A DNA stretch of 64,000 nucleotides from Allomeiothermus sp035760705 (lineage in GTDB: Bacteria > Deinococcota > Deinococci > Deinococcales > Thermaceae): positions 1 to 64,000 of the forward strand of contig DASTSL010000051.1 in assembly GCA_035760705.1 (NCBI GenBank), read 5' to 3'. Both the position numbers and the translations under genes were made by a program. The notes beneath the pieces were generated by a model, which made no database searches, was not told the DNA's origin, and saw only the letters and a list, made by a program, of their open reading frames with translations. The number at the start of each line of letters is the position of its first letter. Position 1 is the first letter of the stretch. Positions 25,460 through 34,780 of the stretch are shown here, piece by piece.

Positions 25460-25894
25460 CTAAGGATGCGCTGGGGAGTCTTCCAAAGCCCCGATCGCCT
25501 TCCGCAGCTCCTCCGGCACGGTCTGGGGCTTGCGGGTCTCGGCGTTGGCGCTCACGTAGATGATCTCCCCGCTGACCAGGTGCTCCTCGCCCCGGTACAT
25601 CTTCACCAGCATCTGCATGCTGCTGTTGCCGATCCGCCCGGTGCGCACATAAACGTCAATCTCGTCGTCGTAGCGGGCCGGGGAGCGGTACTCGAGGGTG
25701 GATTTCACTACGAACAAATCCACCCCCAACCGCTCGATGGTACTGGGGTAGGGGTAGCCAATGGCCCGCCAGTATTCGGTGATCGCCACGTCGCAGTAGG
25801 TCAGGTAGTGCCCATTGAACACGATGCCCTGGGGGTCGGTCTCGGCCCAGCGGACCCGCAAGCGGTGGCAGAACTTGAAGTGGGTCTTGGCCAT
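25460..25894 (-). CDS. 4HBT-family acyl-CoA thioesterase
   Basis: From the ATG at 25894 the protein has 144 residues, the normal size for a hot-dog fold thioesterase. The active-site strand reads RVRWAETDPQGIVFNGHYLTY, with the aspartate of YbgC/4-hydroxybenzoyl-CoA thioesterases, followed by the long helix ITEYWRAIGY and strands LDLFVVKSTLEYRSPARYDD. It hydrolyses acyl-CoA thioesters; the chain-length is unknown. An upstream in-frame extension runs through the pckG terminator and is not credible. It ends five bases from the convergent HEPN gene. Confidence 0.88.
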   Translation of the reverse strand: MAKTHFKFCHRLRVRWAETDPQGIVFNGHYLTYCDVAITEYWRAIGYPYPSTIERLGVDLFVVKSTLEYRSPARYDDEIDVYVRTGRIGNSSMQMLVKMYRGEEHLVSGEIIYVSANAETRKPQTVPEELRKAIGALEDSPAHP

Positions 25895-25911
25895 AGCTCT
25901 ATTTTCCGCTA

Positions 25912-25941
25912 TAAAAACCCCCTCTCCTTTTGGGAGAGGGG
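25912..25941 (-). terminator. Terminator of pckG
   Basis: A perfect nine-base stem (CCCCTCTCC and complement) is followed on the minus strand by GGTTTTTAT, about 20 bases after the pckG stop. Confidence 0.85.
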
Positions 25942-25962
25942 TTGTGCTGCACGCTAGGGGGG

Positions 25963-27936
25963 TTAAGAGTTGTACTCTTCTAGCCCCTCCACGTCCCATT
26001 GCTCGGGTGAGCGCCACAGGTTGGAAATCAACAACTCGCGCATCGCCAAAAACTCCTTGGGCATCCGCTCGTAGAGCTTGATGAAGAGTTCTTCGTGCGA
26101 GAGGATCTCCTTGAGCCAGAGGTCGCGGTCGATGGCCATCAGTTCTTGGAACTTCTCCTTGCTAAAGTCCAGCCCGCGCCAATCTAGGTCTTCGTAGTGG
26201 GGTACGTAGCCCAAAGGGCTTTCGGTAGCGTAGCCTCGGCCATTGGCGCGCTCCACGATCCACTTCAGCACCCGCATGTTCTCGCCGTAGCCAGGCCAGA
26301 TGAAGTTGCCGTCTTTGTCCTTGCGGAACCAGTTCACGCTGAAGATGCGGGGCGGGTCCACTACCCGGCGGCCCATGTCGAGCCAGTGGTTGAAGTAGCT
26401 CGCCATGTGGTAGCCGATAAAGGGCAACATGGCGAAGGGGTCGCGGCGTACCTCCCCGATCTGCCCGAAGGCGGCGGCGGTCATCTCCGAGCCCATGGTG
26501 GCCCCCAGGTAGACCCCGAACGACCAGTTGAAGCTCTGATAGACCAGCGGCACCACCGTAGCCCGCCGCCCGCCGAAGATGAAGGCCTTGATCGGCACGC
26601 CTTTGGGGTTCTCCCACTCGGGGTCGATCACCGGGTTCTGGCTGGCCGGGGCGGTGAAGCGGGCGTTGGGGTGAGCGGCTTTGCGGCCTGAGTCGGGGGT
26701 CCACTCGTTGCCCTGCCAGTCAATGGCTTTAGCCGGAGGGGGGCCGTCCATCCCTTCCCACCACACGTCCCCTTCGGGGGTGAGGGCGACATTGGTGAAG
26801 ATGGTGTTGGCCCGGATAGACTCCATGGCGTTAGGGTTGGTCTTGTAGGAAGTTCCCGGCGCCACGCCGAAGTAACCGGCCTCGGGGTTGATGGCGTAGA
26901 GCCTGCCGTCGGGGCCGGGCTTGATCCAGGCGATGTCGTCGCCCACCGTGGTGACCTTCCAGCCGTCTTCCTGGAAGGGTTTGGGCGGGATGAGCATGGC
27001 GAAGTTGGTCTTGCCGCAGGCTGAGGGGAAGGCAGCGGCGACGTAAGTCTTTTGCCCTTTGGGATCTTGCACTCCCAGGATGAGCATATGTTCGGCTAGC
27101 CAGCCCTCGTCGCGCCCGATCACGCTGGCGATCCGGAGGGCCAGGCACTTCTTGCCCAAGAGGGCGTTGCCGCCATATCCAGAGCCGTAGCTCCAAATGC
27201 TGCGTTCCTCGGGGAAGTGCACGATGTATTTGGTAGTGGGGTTGCAGGGCCAGGGCACATCTTTCTGGCCCGGTGCTAAAGGCATGCCCACGCTGTGCAT
27301 GCAAGGTACGAACTCGCCGTCTTCGCCTAATACTTCGTATACAGCTTTACCCATACGGGTCATGATCTTCATGTTCACCGCTACGTAGGCCGAATCGGTG
27401 ATTTCGATGCCAATGTAGCTGATAGGTGAGCCCAGGGGCCCCATGCTAAAGGGCACTATGTACATAGTGCGACCCTGCATGCAGCCGTCGAAGAGCCGGT
27501 TCAGCGTCTCGTGCATCTCCCGGGGGTTAACCCAATTATTAGTCGGACCGGCATCTTCCTTGTTGAGGCTGCAGATAAAGGTGCGATCTTCTACGCGGGC
27601 CACGTCAGAGGGGTCTGAGCGAGCCAGGAAGCTGTTGGGCCGTAACTCGGGGTTGAGCCGGATAAAGGTCCCGCTCTCCACCAGCTGCTCGCACAGGGCG
27701 TTGTACTCCTCGTCGGAGCCGTCGCAGAAATGGACCGCATCGGGCTTGCAGAGGGCCACCATCTCGCTAATCCACTGTTTGACCCGCGGGCTACGGATAT
27801 AGCTGGGGAACTCGATGTGACTCATATCGCCCTTAACTCTAACGGTTGTTTGGCGCGTTGCGAATCGGGCGGCGGGGTCGGATGCCGTAGATTGACGCGC
27901 AGGGCCGGTTTGCGCTAAAGAGTCTTTGACAGCCAC
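25963..27936 (-). CDS. pckG: Phosphoenolpyruvate carboxykinase (GTP)
   Basis: The 657-residue enzyme makes phosphoenolpyruvate from oxaloacetate and GTP, the first step of gluconeogenesis. Motifs of the GTP class are present: the P-loop PSACGKTNFAML, the metal region VGDDIAWIKPGPDGRLYAIN, and FIFGGRRATVVPLVYQ with the mobile loop. The family is usually 600-625 residues. GTG at 27936 has GAGGAGG with eight-base spacing and gives about 37 extra N-terminal residues; the ATG at 27825 (MSHIEFPSYI) would fit family length. The better ribosome site favours the longer form. Confidence 0.95.
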   Translation of the reverse strand: MAVKDSLAQTGPARQSTASDPAARFATRQTTVRVKGDMSHIEFPSYIRSPRVKQWISEMVALCKPDAVHFCDGSDEEYNALCEQLVESGTFIRLNPELRPNSFLARSDPSDVARVEDRTFICSLNKEDAGPTNNWVNPREMHETLNRLFDGCMQGRTMYIVPFSMGPLGSPISYIGIEITDSAYVAVNMKIMTRMGKAVYEVLGEDGEFVPCMHSVGMPLAPGQKDVPWPCNPTTKYIVHFPEERSIWSYGSGYGGNALLGKKCLALRIASVIGRDEGWLAEHMLILGVQDPKGQKTYVAAAFPSACGKTNFAMLIPPKPFQEDGWKVTTVGDDIAWIKPGPDGRLYAINPEAGYFGVAPGTSYKTNPNAMESIRANTIFTNVALTPEGDVWWEGMDGPPPAKAIDWQGNEWTPDSGRKAAHPNARFTAPASQNPVIDPEWENPKGVPIKAFIFGGRRATVVPLVYQSFNWSFGVYLGATMGSEMTAAAFGQIGEVRRDPFAMLPFIGYHMASYFNHWLDMGRRVVDPPRIFSVNWFRKDKDGNFIWPGYGENMRVLKWIVERANGRGYATESPLGYVPHYEDLDWRGLDFSKEKFQELMAIDRDLWLKEILSHEELFIKLYERMPKEFLAMRELLISNLWRSPEQWDVEGLEEYNS

Positions 27937-27959
27937 CTGGGTTTCCTCCTCGAGCCTAC

Positions 27960-27986
27960 AGCTTCGTGAAACATCTCACGAGCTTC
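27960..27986. promoter_or_regulatory. Inverted repeat upstream of pckG
   Basis: AGCTTCGTGA and TCACGAGCT are separated by six bases, 24 bases upstream of the pckG start. It could be an operator or a leader hairpin that controls gluconeogenesis. Confidence 0.35.
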
Positions 27987-28055
27987 ATAGGATCAGTTTC
28001 CGCTATCCATGCATCCCCACATAGAGACATTCGCCCCAAGCCAGAAGAGAGAGAG

Positions 28056-28100
28056 GAGAAAAGGCTAAGACCAGAGCAGCGTCTTTTGCTCCCCCGCTCC
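28056..28100 (+). repeat. Diverged copy of the AAAAGCCAAG...TTGCTCCCC repeat
   Basis: AAAAGGCTAAG, a variable stretch, then GTCTTTTGCTCCCCC follow the same order as at 40109-40150 and, on the other strand, 55112-55161. It is the most diverged of the three. Confidence 0.45.
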
Positions 28101-28158
28101 TGCTCCGATCTGCCTTTTCACCCTCGACACTGGACCCTCGACCTTAGACAATGGGCCC

Positions 28159-28368
28159 ATGAAGCTTCGCCTGCGGGAAAATGGCTCGTACGCGATTGAC
28201 CTCCCCGAAGGCAGCCGGTTCCGGCTGAACGGGGAAGAGCGGGTGCTCGAGAAGGCCAAACTGGCCCTGTGCCGCTGCGGGCAATCGGGGAATAAACCCT
28301 TCTGCGACGGAACCCACAAGCGGACCGGGTTCGTGGCCGAGGCGGGAGAACTCGAGCTGGAACGCTAG
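28159..28368 (+). CDS. CDGSH iron-sulfur domain protein
   Basis: The 69-residue protein has the 2Fe-2S-binding CDGSH signature: LCRCGQSGNKPFCDGTHKR, three cysteines and one histidine. Family members carry a redox-active cluster and take part in iron or redox handling. There is no membrane anchor, so it is cytoplasmic. GACAAT lies six bases before the ATG, suggesting leaderless expression. The next gene, a DoxX-like membrane protein, follows by about 100 bases. The domain call is firm; the partner is not known. Confidence 0.92.
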   Translation: MKLRLRENGSYAIDLPEGSRFRLNGEERVLEKAKLALCRCGQSGNKPFCDGTHKRTGFVAEAGELELER

Positions 28369-28471
28369 CCAAGAGGGTTCGTTTGGAATGGGGGATGGGG
28401 TTTTCCTCCCACGTTAGGAAGTGGACAACCGCCCGGCATTCCCTCTGGCACACTGCTCGAAAAGGGGGACC

Positions 28472-28984
28472 ATGCTTTCTCCGCGCAAACTCGACCGCAT
28501 TGACCGCCGCATCACCCGCTGGCTGGCCGACAACAGCCTCACCATCCTGCGGGTCAGCCTGGGGATCGTATTTTTCTGGTTCGGCTTCCTCAAGTTTTTC
28601 CCCGGGCTCTCCCCGGCGCAGGACCTGGCGGGCCGCACCATCGAGATCCTCAGCTTCGGGCTGGTCAAACCTGCCTTGAGCCTCCCCATTCTAGCCGCCT
28701 GGGAGACCCTGATCGGGCTGGGCCTGATCAGCGGGTTTTTTATGCGGGGAACCCTCTTCCTGCTCTTTTTGCAGATGATCGGGACCATCCTGCCGATCTT
28801 CTTTTTCCCCCAGGAGGTCTTCCTGCGGGTTCCCTATGCCCCCACCCTCGAGGGGCAGTACATCATCAAAAACCTGGTGCTGGTGGCGGCGGGGCTGGTG
28901 CTGGGAGCCACCGTGCGGGGTGGGAAGATCGTGCCAGAGGCCAACGTGGCTGAGCGGGCCGAGCGGCTCGAGGCCAAACCATGA
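28472..28984 (+). CDS. DoxX-like integral membrane protein
   Basis: From the ATG at 28472 (behind AAAGGGGG) the protein has 170 residues with four hydrophobic segments: residues ~25-42 (LRVSLGIVFFWFGFLKFF), ~65-85, ~90-110 and ~130-148. The pattern and the first segment are typical of the DoxX/DoxD-like family, which includes quinone-linked proteins; many members have no proven function. A short charged tail (ERAERLEAKP) ends the protein. It lies upstream of the oxidase genes, but the 130-base gap suggests a separate transcript. Confidence 0.75.
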   Translation: MLSPRKLDRIDRRITRWLADNSLTILRVSLGIVFFWFGFLKFFPGLSPAQDLAGRTIEILSFGLVKPALSLPILAAWETLIGLGLISGFFMRGTLFLLFLQMIGTILPIFFFPQEVFLRVPYAPTLEGQYIIKNLVLVAAGLVLGATVRGGKIVPEANVAERAERLEAKP

Positions 28985-29113
28985 CCTTGGCGGCTTGTAT
29001 CAGAGGGCAGAAATCTATAGTCTTATCCCGTTTGGGCAGGGACAAATGTACCTAAGGGCTTCCCTGCCGCTTTGCCATAATCGATGGAGCCACCGGAGGG
29101 TGGAAATCTCGCC

Positions 29114-30994
29114 ATGAAACGCAGCCGATTTGCCGTCTACGCTTGGGTGACGCTCGCCGTCACCCTGGGGGTCATCCTTTGGGGCGACGTGGTGCAGGCC
29201 ACGGGTTCGGGGGATGGCTGTGGGGCCCACTGGCCTACTTGCAACGGGGACCTGTTGCCCTTAGCCCCGGGGGTCGCCACCTTTATCGAGTTCTTTCACC
29301 GCGTCACCAGCGGGCTGGACTTTCTGCTGGTGGTGGGGCTCTTTATCTGGTCCCGGCGGGCCTTCCCCCAGGGGAGCCCGGTGCGCTTGGGGGCCGGAGT
29401 CGCCCTGGCTTTTATGGTGGTGGAGAGCCTGGTGGGAGCCAGCCTGGTGCTCTTCCGCCTGGTGGGGCAAGACGCCAGCCTGGCCCGGGCCTTCGTGGCC
29501 CCGGTGCACCTGCTCAACACCCTCTTGTTGATCGGATCATTGGCCCTCACCGCCTGGTGGGCCGCGGGCGGGGCGCCGCTGCGCTGGCGCGGTCAGGGGG
29601 CGGTGGCCTGGGCCTTGGGGTTGGGGTTCGGCGCGCTGGCGGTGCTGGCCGCCTCGGGCGCGGTGACCTCGCTGGGAGACGCCATCTTCCCGGTTCACAA
29701 CACCGCCGAGGCCATCGGGCGGGCCATGACCCCCGGCGAGCACTTTTTGGTGCGGCTCCGGGTGTTGCACCCCTTTATCGCGGTGAGCGTGGGGCTTTAC
29801 CTGGTGCTGGCGGCGGGCCTGATCGCCTATTTGCGGCCCAGCCTGGGAACCCGGCGGTTCTCTCGGTCGGTGGGGGTGCTCTACTTGATCCAGCTCGGCA
29901 TGGGCTTCCTCAACGTCTATTTCGCCGCGCCGCTGCCCACCCAGCTCCCCCACCTCCTGTTGGCCGACCTATTATGGATCAACTGGGTGCTGCTGATGGC
30001 CGCTGCCCTGGCGGTGGGCGCTCCCCGGCGCGAGATGAACGGGGAAATGAAGCGAGACCCCGAACCTGGGTTAAACTCGAGTACGATGACCCCTCCTTCG
30101 GAGAGCTTGTCCGTCCACGTCGGAACCGGCGGGGCCACCTGGCGCGACTACTTCTGGCTCACCAAGCCACGGGTGATCAGCCTCCTTCTCTTCACTACCC
30201 TGGCGGCCATGCTGATCGCGGCGGGCGGGTGGCCGGGCGGGTGGCTTTTCTTGTGGGTGGCGCTGGGTGGTTACGCCATGGCCGGGGCGGCCAACGCCAT
30301 CAACATGGTGATCGACCGCGACATCGACGCCCGGATGAACCGCACCGCCAAGCGCCCCACCGTGACCCACAAGATCTCCTCGCGCGATGCCCTGATCTTT
30401 GCCACGGTGCTAACGGTGGGCTCTTTCGCCTTGCTGTGGGGGGCCGCCAACCTGCTCACCGCCCTGTTGGCCCTCTCCGGGTTGTTGTGGTACGTGCTGG
30501 TCTACACCCTCTACATGAAGCGCCGCTTCTGGAACAACATCGTGATTGGCGGCGCGGCGGGAGCCTTCCCCCCGCTGGTGGGCTGGACCGCGGTGACCGG
30601 CGACCTCTCGCTTTTTGCCATTTACCTCTTCGCGATCATCTTCTTCTGGACCCCGGTGCACTTCTGGGCGCTCGCTTTGCTGATCAAAGACGACTACGCC
30701 AAAGTCGGCGTGCCGATGCTCCCGGTGGTGCTGGGCGAGCGGGTGACGGTGGTGCAGATCGGGCTCTACGCCATCCTCACCGCGGTGATCTCGCTGATTC
30801 CCTTGTTGATGGGCGAGCTACGCATGGTCTATTTGGTCTCGAGCCTGGTTTTGAACGGGCTTTTGCTGGTACGGAGCTTACAGCTTTACCTCGAGCCCGC
30901 CCGCCCCAGAGCCGTCTCGCTCTATAAATACTCCATGCTCTACTTGGCCCTGCTCTTCGTGGCGATGGCGGTAGACCGCTCGCTATGGATGTAG
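29114..30994 (+). CDS. ctaA-ctaB: Fused heme A synthase / heme O synthase (CtaA-CtaB)
   Basis: The 626-residue protein joins two heme enzymes. Residues 1-300 are CtaA/Cox15, with eight membrane segments, the GDGCGAHWPTCNGD loop and histidines in FIEFFHRVTSG and PVHLLNT that bind heme. Residues ~320-626 are CtaB, a UbiA-type farnesyltransferase with NMVIDRDIDARMNRTAKRP (two aspartate motifs for the prenyl diphosphate). CtaB makes heme O from heme B, and CtaA turns it into heme A for the oxidase encoded next. The same fusion is known in Thermus. The start at 29114 has GGAGGG upstream; an earlier ATG (29084) would add ten residues. Confidence 0.93.
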   Translation: MKRSRFAVYAWVTLAVTLGVILWGDVVQATGSGDGCGAHWPTCNGDLLPLAPGVATFIEFFHRVTSGLDFLLVVGLFIWSRRAFPQGSPVRLGAGVALAFMVVESLVGASLVLFRLVGQDASLARAFVAPVHLLNTLLLIGSLALTAWWAAGGAPLRWRGQGAVAWALGLGFGALAVLAASGAVTSLGDAIFPVHNTAEAIGRAMTPGEHFLVRLRVLHPFIAVSVGLYLVLAAGLIAYLRPSLGTRRFSRSVGVLYLIQLGMGFLNVYFAAPLPTQLPHLLLADLLWINWVLLMAAALAVGAPRREMNGEMKRDPEPGLNSSTMTPPSESLSVHVGTGGATWRDYFWLTKPRVISLLLFTTLAAMLIAAGGWPGGWLFLWVALGGYAMAGAANAINMVIDRDIDARMNRTAKRPTVTHKISSRDALIFATVLTVGSFALLWGAANLLTALLALSGLLWYVLVYTLYMKRRFWNNIVIGGAAGAFPPLVGWTAVTGDLSLFAIYLFAIIFFWTPVHFWALALLIKDDYAKVGVPMLPVVLGERVTVVQIGLYAILTAVISLIPLLMGELRMVYLVSSLVLNGLLLVRSLQLYLEPARPRAVSLYKYSMLYLALLFVAMAVDRSLWM

Positions 30995-31057
30995 CGGGGA
31001 CACCGAACCCGAGCATGACCAAGATCGCCTTGGCCCTGAGGGGAGCCGTCCGGGCTG

Positions 31058-31077
31058 AAGCTTTAGCGCTAAAGCTT
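31058..31077. repeat. Perfect 20-base palindrome around AGCGCT
   Basis: AAGCTTTAGC is followed by its exact complement. It lies in the 184-base gap between ctaAB and coxB and shares the AGCGCT centre with the larger palindromes at 21501 and 51081. Confidence 0.6.
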
Positions 31078-31178
31078 GGAACTCGAGCCGGATGGGTTAA
31101 TCGCTGTGCGGGAAAGCAAAGTTGTGGAATAATACAGGGGCTTTTGTACTTGGGGTACCCTTTACCGGAGGACAAGTA

Positions 31179-32237
31179 ATGCTGCGACGAAGTCTGGGCC
31201 TGTGGGCAATCTTTCTGCTGGGTGCGGCCTTCGCCTTGGGCGACGGGGGGCACAACGTCAACATTCTCGATCCGGCTACCTCCTTCAACCGCGAGGTGGG
31301 CGGGCTGTTGTGGTGGGTGATGGGTTTTGCCACCATCATCTTCCTGGTGGTCACGGGGGCCATGACCTACATCGTGCTGAAGTTCAAAAAGCGCGGCAAC
31401 GAAGTAGGCGAACCCCCGCAGTTCCACGGCAACGACCGGCTCGAGATCACCTGGACGGTGGTCCCCTTCCTCATCGTCTGCGTGATCTTTGGCCTCACCG
31501 CCCGCAGCATGTTCGTGGTGAGCCAGGTTCCCGCCGATGCGATGCCGGTCAAGGTCACCGCGCACCTCTTCTGGTGGGACTTCGAGTACCCCGAGCAGGG
31601 TATCCGCACCTCCAACGAGCTGATCCTGCCGGTGAACCGCCCGGTGAACTTCGAGATCACCTCGAACGAGGCCGGGCCAGCCAAACCGGTCATCCACTCC
31701 TTCCGGGTGGCGAGCCTGGCCGGAACCCAAGACGCCATCCCCGGCATCGTCACCACCCGCTGGTTCAAGCCGGAGAAGGAAGGGGTCTACTACGGCCAGT
31801 GTGCCGAGCTGTGCGGGGCCAGCCACTCCAACATGCGATTCCGGGTGATCGTGGTGAGCCAAGCGGAGTTCGACCGCTTCGTGCAGGGGGCCAAGGCCTT
31901 TCAGCCCCCCACCCCCGCCGACCCGGTGGTGGCCAAAGGGCAGCAACTCTTCAACGCCCAGTGCACCGCCTGCCACGCCATCCACAACACCCAACACCAG
32001 AGCAAGATCGGCCCCGACCTGAGCTTCTTTGGCAACCGCCTCACGCTGGGGGCGGGGATCTGGAACAACACCCCGGAGCGCCTCGAGGCCTGGATCAAGA
32101 ACTCCCCCGGCATGAAGCCCGGCTCCTTGATGCCCCCTTTCCCGCAGCTCTCCGCCGAGGATTCCCGCTCGATCGCGGCCTACTTGGAGAGCCTCAAGGT
32201 CGAGGGGCTGGACTTCAGCAAGCTGCCCAAGTTCTGA
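31179..32237 (+). CDS. coxB: Cytochrome c oxidase subunit II with fused cytochrome c (caa3 type)
   Basis: The 352-residue protein has a signal peptide (LGLWAIFLLGAAFALG), one or two membrane helices, and a cupredoxin domain with the CuA ligands in YYGQCAELCGASHSNMRF. A cytochrome c domain follows from residue ~247, with the heme-binding CTACH and a distal methionine in GSLMPPFP. Electrons pass from the fused heme c to CuA and on to subunit I. This domain order defines the caa3 oxidase of Thermus and Bacillus. ATG at 31179 is preceded by GGAGGACAA; the longer upstream frame is not needed. Confidence 0.96.
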   Translation: MLRRSLGLWAIFLLGAAFALGDGGHNVNILDPATSFNREVGGLLWWVMGFATIIFLVVTGAMTYIVLKFKKRGNEVGEPPQFHGNDRLEITWTVVPFLIVCVIFGLTARSMFVVSQVPADAMPVKVTAHLFWWDFEYPEQGIRTSNELILPVNRPVNFEITSNEAGPAKPVIHSFRVASLAGTQDAIPGIVTTRWFKPEKEGVYYGQCAELCGASHSNMRFRVIVVSQAEFDRFVQGAKAFQPPTPADPVVAKGQQLFNAQCTACHAIHNTQHQSKIGPDLSFFGNRLTLGAGIWNNTPERLEAWIKNSPGMKPGSLMPPFPQLSAEDSRSIAAYLESLKVEGLDFSKLPKF

Positions 32238-32248
32238 CGGAGGATTAG

Positions 32249-34639
32249 ATGGCCGTAACTGCACCGACCAAACCCACCGCCCGAGCGGGCTTCTGGGCAC
32301 ACTTGTGGGACATGATGACCACCACCGATCACAAGAAGATCGGGATGTTCTACCTGGCGGGTTCGTTTTTCTTCTTCGGGCTCGCCGGGCTGATGGCGGT
32401 GGCGATCCGCCTGCAACTCGCCACCCCCAACGGCACCTTGCTGGTGGGTGACGCCTACAACCAGATGCTCACCCTGCACGGGGCCAGTATGCTCTTTTTC
32501 TTTATCATCCCGGCGGGGCTCTCCGGATTCGGGAACTTCATCCTGCCCCTGATGCTGGGCGAGCGCGACGTAGCCTTGCCGCGCATCAACTCCTTCGCGG
32601 CCTGGCTGTGGCTCTTTTCGGGGATCATCATCTACCTCTCGCTCTTCTTTGGCGGGGCCCCCGACGTGGGCTGGACCTTCTACTACCCCTTCTCCGAGAC
32701 CCGCCCCGGCCACGGCACCGACCTCTTCATGGTCGGCGTGATCCTGATCGGTCTGTCCTCGCTGTTGGGTGCGGCCAACTTCGCCGCCACCGTGTATAAC
32801 CTCCGGGCCAAGGGCCTCTCCTTGTGGAAGATGCCGATCTTCGCCTGGGGCATCTTCGCCACCTCGATGCTCTCCTTGTTCGCCCTGGCCGGGATCACCG
32901 CGGCGAGCCTGCTCGTCTACCTAGACCGCCACCTGGGGCTCACCCTCTTCAACCCGGCTAACGGCGGCGACCCCATTCTCTTCCAACAGTTCTTCTGGTT
33001 CTATTCGCACCCGGCGGTGTACATCATGCTGCTGCCCTACTTGGGCATCGCTGCCGAGGTAGCCTCGACCTTCGCCAAGAAGCCAGTGTTCGGTTACCGC
33101 TTCATGGTCTTTGCGCTGGTGGGGATCGCGGTGGTGGGCTTTTTGGTGTGGGCGCACCACATGTTCACGGTGGGCGAGAGCCTCCTCTTCCAGCTCGTCT
33201 TCGTGTTCTTCACCGCGTTGGTGGCGGTTCCCACCGGGGTGAAGATCTTCAGCCTGCTGGGGACTTTGTGGGCCGGACACCTCGAGTTCAAGACCCCGCT
33301 CCTCTTCGTGATGGGGTTCTTGTTCAACTTCCTCTTGGGCGGGATCACCGGGGTGATGCTGGCGGTGGTCCCCTTCGACTACTCGGTGCACGACTCCTAC
33401 TTCGTGGTGGCCCACTTCCACAACGTGCTGATGGCCGGTTCGGGATTTTTGGCCTTCGCCGGGCTCTATTACTGGTGGCCCAAGATCACCGGGCGGGTCT
33501 TCAGCGAACGGTGGGGGCGGCTCCACTTCTGGTTTTTCCTGGTGGGCTACTTGCTCACCTTCATGCCCCAGTACGTGCTGGGCTTTTTGGGGATGCCGCG
33601 GCGCTACTACACCTACCCCGACGGCAACTATCTGTGGAACGAGATGAACTTCGTCTCGACCATCGGGGCCATTCTGCTGGCGGTGGGCGGGATCTTCTGG
33701 CTCATCGGGATGATTGACTCCTTCCGCCGCAACCAGAAGGCCCCCGACAACCCCTGGGGCGGCTACACGCTCGAGTGGGCCACCACCTCGCCGCCTCCGG
33801 CCTATAACTTTGCAGTCAGGTTCCCCACCACCTTCCCCTCCGAGCGCCCGCTATACGATTGGCCCCGCGAAGGGCTCAAGATGCAACCCGACGACCCCAG
33901 CCACATCCACCTGCCGGTGGCGACGGTCTGGCCCTTTATGACCGCAGCCGGCCTGACCGTGGCGGGCATCGGGCTAGCCCTCGACTGGGCCAGCAGTTGG
34001 CCGGTGATCCTGGCCGGGGCGCTGGTGTTCCTCTACAGCCTCTTCCAGTGGGCCATCACCTGGGAGTACGACCACCCGGTCGAGCACCACACCGTCACCG
34101 GCAAGTCCAACGCCTGGGTGGGGATGGCCTGGTTTATCGTCTCGGAAATCGCGCTCTTCGCCATCCTCATCGCCGGTTATCTCTATCTGCGGCTCACCGG
34201 GGCCGCCATACCCCCCGAGACGCGACCGCCGGTATGGCTGGCTTTGGTCAACACCTTCTTCCTGGTGACCAGCTCCTTCGTGGTGCACTACGCTCACCAC
34301 GACCTGCGGGTGAACCGGCCCAACCCCTTCCGCTTCGGGTTGCTTATCACCATCATCCTGGGCTTCGTGTTCTTCCTCTTCCAGACCTACGAGTTCCTCA
34401 ACTTCCACAGCCACAGCAGTTGGCAGGAGAACGTCTGGACTGCGGCCTTCTTCATTATCGTGGGGCTGCACGGCTTGCACGTGGTGATCGGGGGCACCGG
34501 GCTCAGCCTGGTCTACTACCAGGCCCTGCACCGGCGTCTGAGCCCCAGCCAGCACGGCACGCTCGAGGCGGCCAGCATGTACTGGCACTTGGTTGACGCG
34601 GTGTGGCTCTTCATCGTGAGCATCTTCTACCTGTGGTGA
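32249..34639 (+). CDS. coxA: Cytochrome c oxidase subunits I and III fused (CoxAC)
   Basis: The 796-residue protein is a fused oxidase subunit I (about residues 1-545) and III (about 555-796). Subunit I has the heme-copper motifs FYSHPAVYIMLLPYLG, VWAHHMFTVG and VAHFHNVLMAGSG. The glutamate at the start of the D-channel exit in type A1 enzymes is absent (HPAVY, with the preceding YS), as in type A2 oxidases of thermophiles. Subunit III starts with VGMAWFIVSEIALFAIL and ends at VVIGGTGLSLVYY...HLVDAVWLFIVSIFYLW. It pumps protons while reducing oxygen. It follows coxB by 11 bases. Confidence 0.96.
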   Translation: MAVTAPTKPTARAGFWAHLWDMMTTTDHKKIGMFYLAGSFFFFGLAGLMAVAIRLQLATPNGTLLVGDAYNQMLTLHGASMLFFFIIPAGLSGFGNFILPLMLGERDVALPRINSFAAWLWLFSGIIIYLSLFFGGAPDVGWTFYYPFSETRPGHGTDLFMVGVILIGLSSLLGAANFAATVYNLRAKGLSLWKMPIFAWGIFATSMLSLFALAGITAASLLVYLDRHLGLTLFNPANGGDPILFQQFFWFYSHPAVYIMLLPYLGIAAEVASTFAKKPVFGYRFMVFALVGIAVVGFLVWAHHMFTVGESLLFQLVFVFFTALVAVPTGVKIFSLLGTLWAGHLEFKTPLLFVMGFLFNFLLGGITGVMLAVVPFDYSVHDSYFVVAHFHNVLMAGSGFLAFAGLYYWWPKITGRVFSERWGRLHFWFFLVGYLLTFMPQYVLGFLGMPRRYYTYPDGNYLWNEMNFVSTIGAILLAVGGIFWLIGMIDSFRRNQKAPDNPWGGYTLEWATTSPPPAYNFAVRFPTTFPSERPLYDWPREGLKMQPDDPSHIHLPVATVWPFMTAAGLTVAGIGLALDWASSWPVILAGALVFLYSLFQWAITWEYDHPVEHHTVTGKSNAWVGMAWFIVSEIALFAILIAGYLYLRLTGAAIPPETRPPVWLALVNTFFLVTSSFVVHYAHHDLRVNRPNPFRFGLLITIILGFVFFLFQTYEFLNFHSHSSWQENVWTAAFFIIVGLHGLHVVIGGTGLSLVYYQALHRRLSPSQHGTLEAASMYWHLVDAVWLFIVSIFYLW

Positions 34640-34734
34640 GGGCTTAGAATCTCCAGATCGGGGCGCAGCTCAGTGCGCCCCGTCTTGTTATGGGGGATCG
34701 CTCTCCGAAGGAAATCGGGGGGCTTGGCAGGGGA

Positions 34735-34763
34735 TAGACAGCCTGGGGCGGTTTGCCTATAAT
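34735..34763 (+). promoter_or_regulatory. Promoter of tRNA-Lys
   Basis: TAGACA (34735-34740) and the consensus TATAAT (34758-34763) are 17 bases apart, with the mature tRNA starting 17 bases after the -10. Confidence 0.75.
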
Positions 34764-34780
34764 CACAAGGGTTGGCCTGT

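Noticed and set aside
25893..26017. N-terminal extension of the thioesterase
   Set aside because: The 41 extra codons run through the pckG terminator, and the family start MAKTHFKF fits with the later ATG.
30777..32300. 507-codon open frame opposite ctaAB and coxB
   Set aside because: It is a shadow of the oxidase genes; composition is Gly/His/Arg-rich as expected from antisense reading.
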